From CAZYBU01 sp964645775 (lineage in GTDB: Bacteria > Spirochaetota > UBA4802 > UBA5550), in NCBI GenBank assembly GCA_964645775.1, contig CAZYBU010000069.1, positions 1-6,961 on the forward strand: a stretch of 6,961 bases of DNA. The letters are read 5' to 3'. Position numbers and translations under genes: made by a program. Below the pieces are notes generated by a model. That model was not told where the DNA came from, searched no databases, and saw only the letters and a program-made list of their open reading frames with translations. Of this stretch, positions 6,322 through 6,961 are shown piece by piece; the stretch's first letter is position 1; every line of letters begins with the position of its first letter.

Positions 6322-6358
6322 AAAAAGCCCCGATTCTAGCCAGAATTGGGGCTTTTTT
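6322..6358 (+). terminator. Intrinsic terminator, possibly bidirectional
   Basis: A 16-bp stem, AAAAAGCCCCGATTCT with AGAATTGGGGCTTTTT, closes on the loop AGCC and is followed by a T-run (TTTTTT at 6353-6358). Its single non-Watson-Crick pair is a G-U wobble in the plus-strand RNA and a C-A mismatch in the other, and the plus side has the longer T-run, so plus-strand termination is favoured. It lies between two divergent genes, where no known plus-strand gene ends. It would also interrupt a minus-strand transcript starting near 6415 before reaching parA. Confidence 0.8.
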
Positions 6359-6374
6359 GCTGTTAGCCCCGGTT

Positions 6375-6392
6375 TTGACGAAAACTCGTCAA
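6375..6392. promoter_or_regulatory. Inverted TTGACGA operator candidate
   Basis: TTGACGA (6375-6381) and TCGTCAA (6386-6392) form a perfect 7-4-7 inverted repeat. The same TTGAC half-site recurs at 6251, 6285-6290 and 6445-6450. Arm length and spacing suit a dimeric XRE-family repressor, and the divergent XRE gene is the obvious candidate binder. The link is inferred from position and repetition. Confidence 0.5.
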
Positions 6393-6421
6393 GAAAATTC
6401 ACGACGTTTTCAATTATTTTA

Positions 6422-6450
6422 TCCATACATGAAACGTATTAGTTTGTCAA
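6422..6450 (-). promoter_or_regulatory. Candidate minus-strand promoter facing parA
   Basis: TTGACA (6450-6445) is a perfect -35 on the minus strand, with TATGGA (6427-6422) as a weak -10 at 17-bp spacing. It shares its -35 bases with the divergent XRE promoter. Its transcript must pass the terminator at 6322-6358 before parA, so it may give a short leader RNA or be subject to attenuation. Confidence 0.35.
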
Positions 6451-6455
6451 CGTTT
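6432..6455. promoter_or_regulatory. AAACGT/ACGTTT palindrome over the divergent -35 region
   Basis: AAACGT (6432-6437) and ACGTTT (6450-6455) are inverted around position 6443.5 and enclose the -35 bases of both divergent promoter candidates. A protein bound here would block both. It is a reasonable autoregulatory operator for the XRE protein, but arms of only 6 bp are weak evidence. Confidence 0.35.
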
Positions 6456-6475
6456 TTTTAAACCAATGGTATATT
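6444..6475 (+). promoter_or_regulatory. Extended -10 promoter of the XRE gene
   Basis: TGG-TATATT (6467-6475) is an extended -10 element and TTGTCA (6444-6449) a -35-like hexamer at a long 20-bp spacing. Transcription would start about seven bases after the -10, at or next to the ATG at 6482. No Shine-Dalgarno precedes that ATG, so a leaderless mRNA is likely. Confidence 0.55.
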
Positions 6476-6481
6476 AATAGT

Positions 6482-6853
6482 ATGATTAAGGACAAGAAAC
6501 GGCTCGCATTCAGCCAAAACCTGGTAAACCTGAGAAAGGAGAGAGGTCTGTCTCAACAGGATCTGGCCGACCGCACAAATCTCACTCAGCGAATGATCGT
6601 ATATTATGAGAATGAAGCGGTCAAACCGCCCATAGATAAACTTGAAGTTTTGGCCAAGGCCCTAAATGTTGAGATTACGGATCTGCTGGGGACAAAACAG
6701 GTAACAGAAATCCAGAAGGAACTTACTCAGATTGATGCCAGAACACTGAAGAAAATGAGAACGATTCTCTCCCTGCCCAAACACCAGAGGCATATCATTT
6801 ATTCCATGGCTGAGTCTTTCGCCAAGCAGAATCAGGATGAAGAGAAACAATAA
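6482..6853 (+). CDS. XRE/Cro-CI-type transcriptional regulator
   Basis: This 123-residue cytoplasmic DNA-binding protein probably represses its own promoter and the divergent parA operon. The helix-turn-helix domain covers about residues 12-67, with the recognition region in GLSQQDLADRTNLTQRMI (22-39) followed by the typical YYENEAVKPP turn and the LAKALNVEITDLLG closing helix. Residues 73-118 are predicted helical and charged, suiting dimerisation. There is no peptidase, sensor or membrane segment, so no induction mechanism is visible; it is not LexA-like. The ATG is set by the promoter: the -10 ends seven bases upstream and there is no Shine-Dalgarno. It is the only plus-strand gene in the window, and no clear terminator follows it. 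Confidence 0.9.
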   Translation: MIKDKKRLAFSQNLVNLRKERGLSQQDLADRTNLTQRMIVYYENEAVKPPIDKLEVLAKALNVEITDLLGTKQVTEIQKELTQIDARTLKKMRTILSLPKHQRHIIYSMAESFAKQNQDEEKQ

Positions 6854-6861
6854 AACCCGTC

Positions 6862-6876
6862 AACTTATCATAAGTT
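6862..6876. repeat. Perfect 15-bp palindrome after the XRE gene
   Basis: AACTTATCATAAGTT has 7-bp arms around a central C, nine bases after the XRE stop. The one-base loop and missing T-run argue against a terminator. CTTATCATAAG within it matches CTTATCATCAG at 484-494, in the right arm of inverted repeat 2, at 10 of 11 positions. It may be an operator or recombination site. The rest of the tail to 6961 shows only ATGCGGCATAAC (6943-6954), a partial match to the left-end motif. Confidence 0.45.
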
Positions 6877-6961
6877 CTGTTACGTTCACCGAGACTTGCC
6901 AGGGTACACCCGCGCTCCCCCTGAGTCTCTCGAAGGGTATCAATGCGGCATAACCACTATT

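Noticed and set aside
6419..6427. Second DnaA box, TTATCCATA
   Set aside because: It has one mismatch to the consensus and is isolated in AT-rich promoter DNA; with only one other match 6 kb away it does not define an origin.

Overview
The window holds a compact five-gene accessory module. It reads as the core of a small self-replicating and/or integrating mobile element, not a stretch of housekeeping chromosome. There is no 16S, tRNA or metabolic gene to place the host. GC content is moderate, Shine-Dalgarno sequences are strong (GGAGGG, AGGGGGTGA), and the families present are widespread among Gram-negative anaerobes. A spirochaete or desulfobacterial host is only a weak guess.

Layout: positions 1-564 carry no convincing gene but are dense in palindromes. 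They hold two long inverted repeats (147-240 and 345-495) whose arms share the core ATTATGYRAC, a diverged 31-bp direct repeat (269-299 and 513-543), and short hairpins with GGA in the loop. Positions 565-6228, all on the minus strand, form one operon read right to left: a Soj-type ParA ATPase, a 913-residue CHC2/TOPRIM primase fused to an ATPase and a C-terminal winged helix, then two different XerC/D-like tyrosine recombinases. Each junction is a 4-base start/stop overlap (ATGA, GTGA, ATGA), so the four proteins are probably made together. Positions 6229-6481 are a 253-bp divergent control region with repeated TTGAC half-sites, a long inverted repeat that would be the parA leader hairpin, an intrinsic terminator and a likely leaderless promoter. 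Positions 6482-6853 (plus strand) encode a small XRE-type repressor. The last 108 bases hold a 15-bp palindrome and a possible partial copy of the left-end motif.

How it may work together (inference): the XRE protein binds TTGAC sites in the divergent region and controls itself and the operon. The primase-ATPase replicates the element, possibly from the iteron-like repeats directly after its stop codon. ParA acts in partitioning or copy positioning without a ParB in view. The twin recombinases integrate, excise or resolve the element at sites that may lie in the palindrome-rich left end. Whether the window is a plasmid, an integrated element or a new integron-like system cannot be settled from this sequence alone.
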